64,000 nt of DNA. Source: Pinus tabuliformis. Lineage: Eukaryota; Streptophyta; Pinopsida; Pinales; Pinaceae. The stretch covers positions 364,285,750 through 364,349,749 of the forward strand of contig CM062814.1 in NCBI GenBank assembly GCA_031772625.1, in the 5' to 3' direction. Both the position numbers and the translations under genes were made by a program. The notes below the pieces were generated by a model that did not search any database, had not been told where the DNA came from, and worked only from the letters and a program-made list of their open reading frames with translations. Positions 34,740-45,172 of the stretch are shown here, piece after piece (within the stretch, counting starts at the first letter, position 1; each line of letters starts with the position of its first letter).

Positions 34740-36109
34740 TGATTGGAATCTGGATTTGGAGCAAAAATTTGCTCAAAAATCAAAGTGCTCAGAATCACTC
34801 AAAACTTGAATGATCGCGTCCGTCTTAGCGATACAATCCCAACACAATTTGTTTCACTTAAAAGAGAGATCATATGAAAAAAATAGAGCCTGTTGTCCAT
34901 TTTGTCAAATAGGCAAATTTTGGATACAAGCTAATTGGGATGCTGACTAGACATGTGTACATCCCAGTCAGCAAAAAGAATATTCTAGGGAATATTCCCA
35001 TAGGTGGCTCAATTGGGTCGTGACAAGTGTCGGCATCGGATTGGTCTAGAGCATTTTAGGTGGACCAATGAGAGGCTGACACATCGCAAGCCCGGAGGTC
35101 GCCACATGTGCTCTCAAAGGTTGGGTAAAATTGTTTTGGCAAGCTAGGGAATCAAACTCATGACCTCACTTGCACAAGCCCCACGACTTACCACTATACC
35201 GACACCTTATGTCTTAACAAACATTGGAAGCATCATGTATTTAAAGTTTAAGCACGTGGAGTTTGGGGGGAGAAAGGGCCAACTCTCTTCCCATGCGACC
35301 TTACTTCATAACCAAAGGCGGGCGCTAACACTAACCATGTGATTAAATGGGATTAGCATTAATTAACCTGTACGTATCTTTAATTAATGGTGGGATTAAG
35401 TTGGCAACAGTTTGGCAGGCCCACTAAATCCGGAATTGTGCCAATTTTGGCGGGATTAATATGAGTTTCTCCGAATTTGGTGGAGTTTTCCTAGGGAAAA
35501 CTGAAGAGGTCATAACTTTGGCATATTTTAAGCAATTTTGGGTCAAAAAAAGTCATTCCTAGATGATTTGGATGCTCTAAACACAATGGAATAAGTTTTA
35601 AAGGCAGAAATGCACTTCTATATGTGATTTTTCTACATTGAAACTTAAGGAAGCCTTTGGCCACCAGGAGAGGAGGTTAAGCCTAGATCAACTGAAGTCC
35701 AATTGTAGAGTTTGGATTGTCATTTTTTGAGTTTTTGGCTCTTATGAATCCAATGGAGCAGGTTGCAAAGCCATTGGAGCATTGCAGGTGCATGTAATCA
35801 GAGAATTGACTATTAATCCAAAGAGGGTCTAGCCATTCAAGTAGGTCCAAGGAGATGTAGTCCAGGAGGGGTGAACTCTTTTATCAGCTTTGTGTTATAA
35901 TTTTTCTGTGTTTTATTTCTCTGCAATTTTACTTGTTGTATATGTGTTTTAAACAACTAATTAACCTCATAAATTACTCATAAAAGACACTCAATACTTG
36001 ACACATAATTCCTCACATTTTGGTTAATATGAGACGATCCTAAACACATTTTTTAATACTGATGAGGGAGCTTGCATAGCATTAACAAGTTTTCCCAACA
36101 TTCAGATCA
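34740..36109. mobile_element. Solo-LTR-like insertion
   Basis: 1370 bp with TGATTGG...AGATCA ends, inserted in the ~300 bp array. The flanks are GTATT (34735-34739) and ATATT (36110-36114). The neighbouring array unit (AAGCTCTATATTTCAACG near 34530-34550) shows the uninterrupted site, so the borders are well defined. There is no internal duplication of the ends and no coding region, which fits a solo LTR left by recombination. A T-rich stretch with TTGTGTTATAATTTTTCTG near 35890 might be an R/U5 part of a plus-oriented LTR. Family unknown. Confidence 0.6.
35146..35206 (-). other. tRNA-like (SINE-head-like) segment
   Basis: The minus strand reads GGTGTCGGTATAGTGGTAAG (A-box region), then GAGGTCATGAGTTTGATTCC (B-box region), like the first two thirds of a tRNA of the Asp/Glu/Gly type. 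Spacing is near normal. No 3' tail or target duplication of a SINE was found, so it may simply be part of the LTR-like sequence. Confidence 0.4.
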
Positions 36110-36870
36110 ATATTTTAATGTTTACATGTATATATATATATTTCTCAAACATCACTTGTATTTCCCAAGTAATTTTGAAAGTTAATGCTTTTTTAAAAAC
36201 AAAACTCTCAGTTGAATGCATATTGACCTGTGGGATTGATTCTCTATCATCTCTTTCATTTTTTAAATGAATGTATATGCTATTCAATTCATAACTTTAT
36301 TAATGCCTATGTATAACTGAATATTTGCACTTCTCTTAAACACCCATTAAGATATGGCGCACTATTTTTTTTTCTAGATTAATTACTCTGTGCTTACATA
36401 TCACTGCATTATTGTAACTATACCGCACTAAATTGCTCATATTTTCAAGATAGTTTATTTTCAAGTTTCTTATCAATACAATTACATGCAAACATTCTCT
36501 TAAGTTTCTTATTAGTGCCATTACATGCAAACATATTTATACAACTAGACTTGTATTTACAATAAAAAAAATTAATAAAATAAAAAACTTTTTGCCATAG
36601 TTGAATATGGTTTAACCTATGACATTGATTTCCTATAGTCACTCTAATTTCTTGATACATGTATCTGCTACCCCACTCTTAACTTTATCATATATGTGTC
36701 AGATTGAATATTAAAATATTCTCTTAAATACTTGTTTTTTATGTCAAGAAATTGTTAACTTCTTACTCAAACTACAATGCAGATAATCACTCTCATTTTG
36801 AACGTAAATGCTTTTAATGGGATTTCTGGTGAGAAATCCCACCAAAGCAGTTGGCATCTTCGAAGTATAT

Positions 36871-37495
36871 ACGCTGGACTGCTCAAAATATTTTTCTTGA
36901 AGTTTTACACGCATATCACATGTATTAGAGACTGAGTTTATCCGCGAGAATTTTATATTATTATTCTAATCCTAATTCATCTATGTACAGAATTAATATT
37001 ACCACCACGTACCAAGTTGATGGTATCGTTTAGGCACACCATCCAATCCTGCCTAATGTTTTATCCATATGGGTCAGATTCCGTTTACGTGTATTAATGA
37101 ATTGTTTGTCCATTTAACACGTGCTTTATATCACACGTTGTTTTATGTTTTTTTTCTTTAATTTATAAAATAAATAATTTTTAATAATTTAAATCAATTG
37201 AATTACACAACTCACAAATTTTTATCTAATTTAAATTAAAATTTATTTATACATAAAATTAAAGTAAACTATGTAAGATTAGTTTATTAGCTAAAATTAG
37301 CTATTTTGAAGTATTTTATAAGGGGTGGAATTTAGATAAAAAATAGTTAAATCTTAATTTTTGTTATTTAAACCATATTTTTCATTATCATTTAAAAATC
37401 TCTTTGAATTAGGAAAAAATTTAAAGTCAAATTTACTATTCTAACAAATCTCTATTTAATTCTAGGCAAATTAGATCCAAAGATAAAAGTATAAA
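36871..37495. other. AT-rich spacer
   Basis: No gene or repeat recognised. The last five bases (37491-37495, ATAAA) are the target site of the chromovirus that follows. Confidence 0.6.
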
Positions 37496-40311
37496 TGTAA
37501 TGACCCCAGAGGATGTACATGTGGAATTTTACTGTGGTAAAAGATAGTATGGTAGTTGTTGTTTTATTTTAAAAAAAAACACAAAACTCTGATAAACTAC
37601 TTTATTGAGAAATTTAAATATTTTTTTTAAATGCTGGCAGCCTCTAAAAGGAGGATTTAAAAGAAAGTAGTCAGTTGTAATAACTGATTGAAACTACCCT
37701 CCCAAACAGGAAAAGTCTTGGTAATGGGGAGGAAGCTCTGTGCTGTTGGGACAGACAGAGGGATCTTTTCCAAGAAGGAAAAGAAAGAAAGGAAAGACAA
37801 GAGAAAACGGGTTAAGTCTGGTGAGGACCAGATAACCAGGCACAAGGTGCACATATCTTGTTGAGGGCTGAAGGCCTGCAAGATGGCTCGGGGGGAGAAT
37901 CCAGTCTTATAGATGGATCTCATGGTCGGGTGGAAGAGCAGGCTTGAATAGCAGGTGAATTTATTAAAGTACCCAATTACGACACTGGCGAACCAGGTAC
38001 GAATTCATACTGCAGAGAATCTAAATGAATAATGAATGTTGAATGCACAGTGGACTTATAGTAGTCAGGAAATGACTGTGTGTTTCATTTCTTTAATTAC
38101 TGTCATGATGGTTAAGCTAGTTAAACAGGTGATAGTTTAACTTAAATGCCAGACTATCATAAAGATAATACAGTTAAACAGATGGTAGTTTAACTTAAAT
38201 GCCAGACTATTTTAAAGATAATATAGTTAAACAGAGGGTAGTTTAACTTAATGAACAGACCATTATTCAATAGACATATCAATAAACAAACAGAGATACA
38301 GAGGTGGTCTCTAATAAAGAAATTGCATACAACGGAACCCGCAGCCAGAATGTCGTAGAACGTAACCAGTTATTATTGTACCGAGCGTAAACACCAAGGA
38401 AACATTTGAGCCGTGCAAGGAATGCCGGCCAATAAATCTCTTCTTAAATATGGACAGAAAAGAGATGAACCTACTTTAAGTAACAAGAGACTGTCGAAAT
38501 ATAACATATCTTACAGGAAAAGAAATAAACCCTGCAATCGCATGAAATGATGGGACTATACGATAAACCAGATACAACCTATGCCGATTAAGTAATGTTC
38601 GAAGTTTACAGCCAACAAAAGAATCCAAACATACAAATTTACGAACATAAGGCATTACAATAATGTTATCAACTCAGAGAATGCGCTACCGCAGCCATGA
38701 GTCCGGCTGGGAGGCATTATTCTCCGGAATACCCCATATTAAAACAGAGAACCAGTAAACCCTTACAAGAGATATGATCTAATCTCTGCAGGAAGGGAAA
38801 TAAATATGGCGTTACTGCATATAACGAGCAAGAACATCATTTAACCGAACCATTCAATGACAAAATTATACCGAGGCTATGATTCCATTTACGTCAAACC
38901 AGTTAACAAGATAAGAGTAACTTGAAGCATACTGTCGACACAGAGACGAACAGCTGAATCGTAGCCGGAGGCGAATAACCATTAATAAACAAAGATAACA
39001 TTGAATCATACTAATAACGTTCAAAGCGTAAATAACCCAGAAGGGAACTCTGATAGTATGACAAATTCGAACGCAATTAGGGAAAAACTCAGATAATGTA
39101 ACCCTGGCAATGTAACATTTATATATATAATTGAAAACACAGAAATGTATAGTCTGGTTCCGCAAACCATTGAGTTTGGCATACAGCCGGCTCGTATACA
39201 ATATCCATTAAATTAAGCACAGAGGTATCAGTGCCCAAGACCCGCAATGGGTGGAAATGTCCGAAATTAAGTTACAGTAAATGAAATCAAGCACACAAGT
39301 TCCACTGTGTGTCATACCTCACCGGAGCCGGGCATGGCTTAAGCCTGAAAACATAAAAACCTGGAGCCGTGAGGATTCCCTCGGGAAACACCTCATCGGC
39401 ACAAAAACAAGAGAACACCAGCAATTGGAGGACCCGACTGCAATAAACACAAATATGGACATGTTAGGGTCGAAGGAGCCTTAGAGCTCTCGTACCTAGG
39501 AGGAACAATAAATAGGAAGTAACCCTACCTGTAAAACGCCGAGGAAGCCGTGGCGTTGAGGCCACACCGTCAAGAGAGCTCGAGCTGATCCACCTGCATG
39601 CACTATCAGCAAGGGAAAACAAATTAGTATGAAATCCTGAATGCGAGCAAACAAAATGGTAACAGATGAATGTGCAGGTAGGAGACTTACGATACCTGAA
39701 CGAGTTCTGATGGGTATACCGGCATGCAGAAGGCCAACAAGACTCGAACCGATGTCTGAGAAGCGGAGTAGAAACAACCTTGTGAAACAAATGACCCCAG
39801 CTTGTCGCGTATTGGGTTTAAGTATTAACCTCATACACTTGGAATTTCCCCAACCCTTCGATCTGGAGGATAGATCTCGGCCGTCGATGCAGCGCGGGAA
39901 TCTGGAGCGAGAAGGTCGAGGAGTCGGAGCCCGAGGTGTCACATGGCCCAGCAGATAAGCCATGCCACCTGCCTTATTATGAGCCCAAACCATAAGAGCA
40001 ACCGATGACTCGGCATCGGCAGAGACAGCGCCGGACCAAAAATCTCCGTGCTCATTTATCACAAGTCAAGTACTGAGGGGTTGGCAAGTTTAGAATTAAC
40101 AACGTTATACGACCAACCAAACCCCAAATCACCGTGCAACATATTAAAAGCAATGCAGCATATAACTATGGTGGGATAAACATAGTTTAATATAAAATAT
40201 GAATGTACGCGCAGTAATGTGTAAGGAAAAGGTATAATGGTTGATAGAGTTACCATATTTTATATATTTATCATTAAATTTTTTTTATTACATGTATATG
40301 AGAGTGTGACA
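37496..40311 (+). repeat. 5' LTR of the chromovirus
   Basis: 2816 bp, TGTAATGACCCC to GTGTGACA, directly followed by AA and the primer-binding site. It contains a three-fold 53 bp repeat (38119-38261). The open frames seen on its minus strand recur in the other LTR and are not genes. Confidence 0.95.
38119..38261. repeat. 53 bp tandem repeat, ~2.7 copies, inside the 5' LTR
   Basis: Copies start at 38119, 38172 and 38225 with the core AGTTAAACAG.TGGTAGTTTAACTTAAATG. Each has the short inverted pair GTTAAAC and GTTTAAC. The matching block in the other LTR is 45794-45935, so it existed before insertion. Repeated U3-type motifs can be enhancers; that is inference. Confidence 0.8.
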
Positions 40312-40314
40312 AAT

Positions 40315-40328
40315 TGGTATCAGAGCCC
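40315..40328 (+). promoter_or_regulatory. Primer-binding site of the chromovirus
   Basis: TGGTATCAGAGCCC lies three bases after the 5' LTR and matches the 3' end of initiator-Met tRNA. Confidence 0.95.
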
Positions 40329-40493
40329 AGTTTCAACACTGTGGCCTCAGGAATGACATGTTTCACTGTGCAGAAGGTTACACCATGCATACGTATAGAA
40401 ATTTAATAAATCAATTAACTGTTGTTTCTGTCTATTTTAGGGGTGAGATACAGAATAGAGCAGCTAATAGTTAAGCTAGAAAAAAGAAGAGAA

Positions 40494-41335
40494 ATGCAAG
40501 GAGCCGGCAACGCCCCTCAGGAAAACCCAGAGCTGTGGGTACAGTTGGGTGAGGAAACACGAAGTACCAATCTCGCAATACTGGAAACTGTTCAGGAGTT
40601 GAAAAATGAGATGGCACGATTACGAGAGGACAACGCGCGTTTGACGGTAGAACAAGAAAGAATTCTGAAGAGTTTGTCGGACAGGCAGAACCCACCCTTA
40701 TCCAACCCCAGCACAGAACAGCAGAAGATGACAGAAGAACAGGACTATCAAATTGGACCTGAAAATTCAGAAGGTAAGGAGGATCATTCTGATAATGTAC
40801 CAGAACAGCAAACTTCAAAACGTCAGAGAATGGAGCTGCAGGGAGAATTTCGAAAAATTAAACCCCCACATTTTGATGGAGAACAGGAAGAAGCGGCTGA
40901 AGCATGGTTAATAAATATGAACAAATATTTTCAGTTATACGAGTATGATCATAACTTGAAGGCGCGACTGGCTATTTTCCAGTTACAAGGTAAAGCAACC
41001 CTGTGGTGGGAGGAAATCAAGATTGTCAAGGGGGTAAGTGAATGGACCATCACATGGGAGAAGTTTCAGAAATACTTCAAAGAGAGATATCTGACCGAGC
41101 ACTTCTACGATGAAAAGGCAAGAGAATTCCATGATTTACGGCTGGGGCAGCAGACTATGGACGAATTCATTAATTGTTTTACCTCTTTGCTACGTTATGT
41201 ACCCTATATTAAGGAGGAAAAAGCCAAGGTGCAAAGGTTTGTGAGCAGCTTACCTTCATATATAAGAGAGAGGATTGAGTTTGACAATCCTAGGACTATG
41301 GATGAGGCTATCCGCAAAGCAAGGATCTGTTACCA
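40494..41335 (+). pseudogene. gag region of the chromovirus
   Basis: The likely start is MQGAGNAPQENPELW at 40494. An N-terminal coiled-coil-like part (NEMARLREDNARLTVEQER) is followed by the gag domain at 40854-41321 with IKPPHFDGEQEEAAEAWL, GKATLWWEEIK, FKERYLTEHFYDEKAREF and SSLPSYIRERI. This is the capsid-forming domain of plant gypsy elements. Fossil element part. Confidence 0.9.
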
Positions 41336-41570
41336 GTAGAATAAACAGAAGGGTGATGCTTCAAATAAAAGATGGAACGAAAGAAAGAGTAATAGAATTG
41401 TTGGAAACAGCAAAGGAGGTCGCAGTAATGGTGGTAAGGGAACTGGTAAAGGATTGAACAGCAGAACTGTAGCAAGAGGTGCGCCCTGAGCTAGGCCAAC
41501 AAGTGAGACTAGAGTAAGTGAACAGCCTGTTAGGCCAGAAGGTGAAGGAATGACCAGACCTCCAGTTCAA

Positions 41571-41609
41571 TGCTGGGGCTGTGGAGGACCTCACTATGTT
41601 AAAAATTGC
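41571..41609 (+). other. CCHC zinc knuckle (nucleocapsid)
   Basis: [13 protein letters not shown] is a CX2CX4HX4C knuckle, the RNA-binding motif at the end of Gag. Confidence 0.9.
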
Positions 41610-41741
41610 CCACAGCGGAAGGGTACGGACCAGATATCCCAAATTCACGAAGCATCGACTGTTGGGGATGTGGCACGTAGTGTACCGAGGATTAACGCAG
41701 CCTTGGAGGATCGCCAAGCGGAATACCAGCCGACTATGGTG

Positions 41742-42029
41742 GAATTTGAAGGTAAAATCTCAAACCTTTCTATAGCTGTTCTTATTGATCCAGGAGCTAC
41801 TTTAAGTTATATTAGCCCAAAGATAGTTGAACAGTGTAAATTACAATCTGAAAAATTCAGAAATCCGTGGTTGGTCCAACTAGCTACGGGAGCCAAGAGG
41901 CGGGTCTTGGCAAAAATAAATAATTGTTCTTTAACCGTAGCAGGACAGCCAATAGTTGTGGATCTGAACGTACTACCCTTGGGTTCATATGACATCCTGA
42001 TTGGGATGGATTGGCTGGAGAAACATTGG
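41742..42029 (+). pseudogene. Aspartic protease domain of the chromovirus
   Basis: [13 protein letters not shown] (Asp near 41787) is the retropepsin active-site region, with DPGA in place of the more common [21 protein letters not shown] is the C-terminal conserved strand (ILG/IGMDWL). It processes Gag-Pol. Confidence 0.85.
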
Positions 42030-42341
42030 TCATTAATAAACTGCAAGACTAAAACCATTTACTATAAGAATGATCTTGGTGAGCAGCAAGAACTGCAAGG
42101 GATCAAGCACCCCGTATGGATCCGACCCATTACAGCGTCTCAGTTAGCTAAATGCATCAAAAATAAATGTCAGATTTATGCTATTCAGGTGGGCTACGCA
42201 AATCAGAAGGACAAAACTGCTACGCTGGACAACATTCCAGTGGTGCAAGAATTTGCAGATGTTTTTCCAGAGGAAGTACCGGGGTTACCACCCAAAAGAG
42301 ATGTGGACTTTACCATCGAACTGACCCCGGGGGCAGCACCC

Positions 42342-43079
42342 GTGTCACGGGCACCATACCGAATGAGCGTACCAGAGTTAACAGAACTAAAAATGCAACT
42401 GCAGGAGCTGCTAGACAAAAATTACATCCGTCCCAGTGTATCACCCTGGGGAGCCCCAGTGTTATTTGTCAAAAAGAAAGATGGAACGTTTCGGATGTGT
42501 ATTGACTATTGTCAGCTGAATAAGCTCACGATCAAAAATAAATATCCTTTGCCCCGGATTGATGAACTTTTCGATCAAGTGAAGGGGGCAACGGTGTTCT
42601 CTAAGATCGATTTGCGGTCTGGTTATCATCAGATTAGAATTAAAGAGGAAGATATCGCTAAGACAGCTTTCAGAACACGGTATGGGCACTACGAGTTTGT
42701 GGTGCTACCTTTCGGTCTGACCAATGCACCTGCTACCTTTATGTGTTTGATGAACAGTGTGTTTCACCGGTTCTTAGATAAATTTGTGTTGATATTTATT
42801 GACGATATTCTGATCTACTCCCGATCGAGGGAGGAGCATGAGGAACATCTTAGAATAGTGTTACAAACTCTGCGAGAACATCAGTTATATGCTAAGTTTA
42901 GTAAGTGTGATTTCTTCCGGGAAGAGATACAATATTTAGGCCATATAATCACCAAGGAAGGGATTGCAGTAGATCCTGAAAAAATAAGGACTATAATGGA
43001 ATGGCCCATACCAAAGGACGTGGCAGATATTAGGTCCTTTATGGGGCTAGCTAGCTATTATAGAAGGTTTGTGGAAGGT
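42342..43079 (+). pseudogene. Reverse transcriptase domain of the chromovirus
   Basis: The full order of gypsy RT motifs is visible: [66 protein letters not shown], the catalytic FIDDILIYS (FIDD at 42795-42806) and [16 protein letters not shown]. Well preserved. Fossil element part. Confidence 0.95.
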
Positions 43080-43223
43080 TTTTCAAGGGTAGCATACCCT
43101 ATCACCTCCTTACAAAAGAAGGGGAAGGTATTCAAATGGACCTCAGAGTGTCAGCGGAGTTTTGAGTAGCTTAAACACTTACTCACCACCGCACCCATCT
43201 TGAGTATAGCTGATCCTAATAAG

Positions 43224-43574
43224 GATTACGTGGTTTGTACTGACGCAAGTAAAGAGGGTGTGGGAGGGGTGTTGACGCAGGAAGGAAGAGTAATTGCATA
43301 TGAATCAAGGAAACTAAAGGAACATGAGCAGAAATACTCTGCCTACGACTTGGAGTTGGTAGCCGTTATTCATGCACTAAAGATGTGGCGACATTACCTC
43401 TTGGGAAGAAAATTCCTGTTGTTGACAGACCATCATAGTCTAACAAATTATTTCAGCCAACCCACCTTAAATACGAGGCAAGCTCGTTGGGCAGACTTCC
43501 TTAGTGGGTTTGATTTTGAAATTAAACACTTAAATGGAAAAGAGAACCGGGTAGCTGACGCATTGAGTCGAAAG
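43224..43574 (+). pseudogene. RNase H domain of the chromovirus
   Basis: [37 protein letters not shown] and [12 protein letters not shown] give the catalytic Asp, Glu and Asp. The end is [10 protein letters not shown] with the last Asp. It degrades the RNA strand during cDNA synthesis. Confidence 0.93.
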
Positions 43575-43789
43575 GTGCAGTGCTTGTGCAAAATTTCGAT
43601 CAGTAGATGGCAGAATACCTTACTTGAGAGGATAAAAATAGCAGTTGATCAAGATGTTGTTTATCAGCAACTCAAACAGCAGGTACAACAACTTTCTGGT
43701 AGGGAAACACAACAGGGATATGAATTAGATGATGCCGGAATGCTGTACTTTAATAAAAGGCTGTATGTACCTAATGAAGATAGTCTTAG

Positions 43790-44800
43790 GAAACTGATTT
43801 TGGACGAATTTCATATCAGCCACTACACCGGGCATCCAGGATACCAAAAGATGGTCACCGAACTTCGGAAGGAATACTATTGGCCAAAAATGAAGAAGAA
43901 CGTAGCTGAATACCTGGCGCGATGCCTGGAATGTCAACAAATTAAGGCGGAGCATTTGCATCCAGCTGGGCTGCTACAACCCTTACCCATTTCGGAATGG
44001 AAATGGGAAACTATTTCCATGGATTTTATAACCAGGTTGCCTCGAACAAAGAAAAATAATGACTCTATTATGGTGGTGGTGGATAAGCTAAGTAAGGCAG
44101 CACACTTCATACCTGTACAGTCCACGTATAAGGCTGTGCAAATTGCTCATATTTTCATGCAAAATGTGTTCAAATTGCATGGACTTCCGAAGGTAATAAT
44201 ATCTGATCGTGATGTCAAGTTCACATCAACTTTTTGGAGAACATTGTTTGCTGAACTAGGAACACAGCTGAACTTTAGCACAGCCTATCATCCCCAGACC
44301 GATGGCCAAACGGAGCGAGTGAACCAGGTGGTGGAGGACATGTTGAGAGCATGTGTAATGCTGAAACCAACCCAATGGGAGGAATATCTCCACCTGGTTG
44401 AATTCGCGTATAATAATGGGTATCACACGTCAACACAGCTGAGTCCCTTTGAGGTCCTATATGGGCGGAAGTGCCGCACACCCTCAAGTTGGGGTGGACC
44501 TGAGGATAGACTAAGATTTGGCCCGGAAATGCTCAAGGAAATGGAAGACATGGTGAAAAAGGTGCGTACCAACTTAAAGGCTGCCCAGGACAGACAAAAA
44601 AGTTTTGCAGACCGGAAGAGAAGGTTCAAAGAATTCCAGGTCGGAGACCATGTTTTTGTAAGAATTCAAGCTAGAAGGAGTACTTTGCAGTGGAGCGGGT
44701 GTGCCAAACTTGCCCCTCGCTATTTTGGACCTTTTCAAATCCTGGCTAGAGTGGGGCCAGTAGCTTATCAACTCGCCCTGCCAAGTCATATTAAGATCCA
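43790..44800 (+). pseudogene. Integrase of the chromovirus
   Basis: The HHCC zinc domain ([11 protein letters not shown] ... RCLECQQIK) lies at about 43812-43940. The DDE core has Asp in SMDFITRLP (about 44022), Asp in [10 protein letters not shown] (about 44205) and Glu in [13 protein letters not shown] (about 44313), with 35 residues between the last two. The GPY/F-like C-terminal module ([21 protein letters not shown]) is followed by the usual [13 protein letters not shown]. Confidence 0.93.
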
Positions 44801-44973
44801 CAATGTTTTCCACGTTTCAGTACTAAAAAAATACGTCTACGATCCTAAACATGTGATCCAATGGCAAGATGTTCGGGTAAGAATTAATCTGGTTGTTCTA
44901 GCTAAGCTTTGACCTCAAACAGGGAAATAACTAGATCTGTTGTTGGTTGCAGGTCGAGCCGGAAGGCGAGGTT

Positions 44974-45126
44974 CTGGTCGAACCACTGAACATTCTCGAC
45001 CGGAGAGAAGTGCGGCTGCAGAAGCGGGTTATTTCCCAAGCTAAAGTGCAGTGGCAGCACTATGGGCCTGACGAGGCCACTTGGGAGGATGAGGAACTCC
45101 TTAAAGAAGCTTACCCGGATTTGTTT
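44974..45126 (+). pseudogene. Chromodomain at the integrase C terminus
   Basis: ILDRREVRLQKRVISQAKVQWQ is read with YGPDEATWEDEELLKEAYPDLF. This is the chromodomain pattern (aromatic Trp in KVQW, then EATWE) used by chromoviruses to direct integration to modified histones. It defines the clade. Confidence 0.85.
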
Positions 45127-45160
45127 AGGGGAAACAGACATCGGGACGATGTCCAATCTC

Positions 45161-45172
45161 AGGAGGGGGAGA
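45161..45172 (+). promoter_or_regulatory. Polypurine tract of the chromovirus
   Basis: AGGAGGGGGAGA directly precedes the TG of the 3' LTR and would prime plus-strand DNA. Confidence 0.95.

Larger units (their letters stand above)
34265..36870. repeat. Degenerate ~300 bp tandem repeat array (interrupted)
   Basis: Related blocks share CACTACACTGCTAT...TTTCAACATAGTTTATTTT and GTTTACATGTATATATAT...AACATCACTTG. Occurrences lie near 34380-34560, 34560-34740, 36110-36480 and, more worn, 36590-36810. A 1.37 kb insertion (34740-36109) splits the array. A small direct duplication (about 39 bp, AAGTTTCTTAT...ACATGCAAACAT) lies at 36462-36540. No coding sequence is supported. Confidence 0.6.

Noticed and set aside
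37657-37923. 88-codon minus-strand frame in the chromovirus LTR, almost identical in the other LTR (45332-45598)
   Set aside because: LTR sequence duplicated by reverse transcription explains the identity. There is no domain, and the frame is antisense to the element.
39464-40062. Overlapping minus-strand frames of 108 and 188 codons in the 5' LTR, with near-identical counterparts at 47140-47732
   Set aside because: They lie in the non-coding LTR, conflict in frame with each other, and show no domain. Their similarity follows from LTR duplication.
41550-44912. Antisense and offset frames overlapping the chromovirus pol region
   Set aside because: Shadows of the strongly coding plus strand, with no domains of their own.
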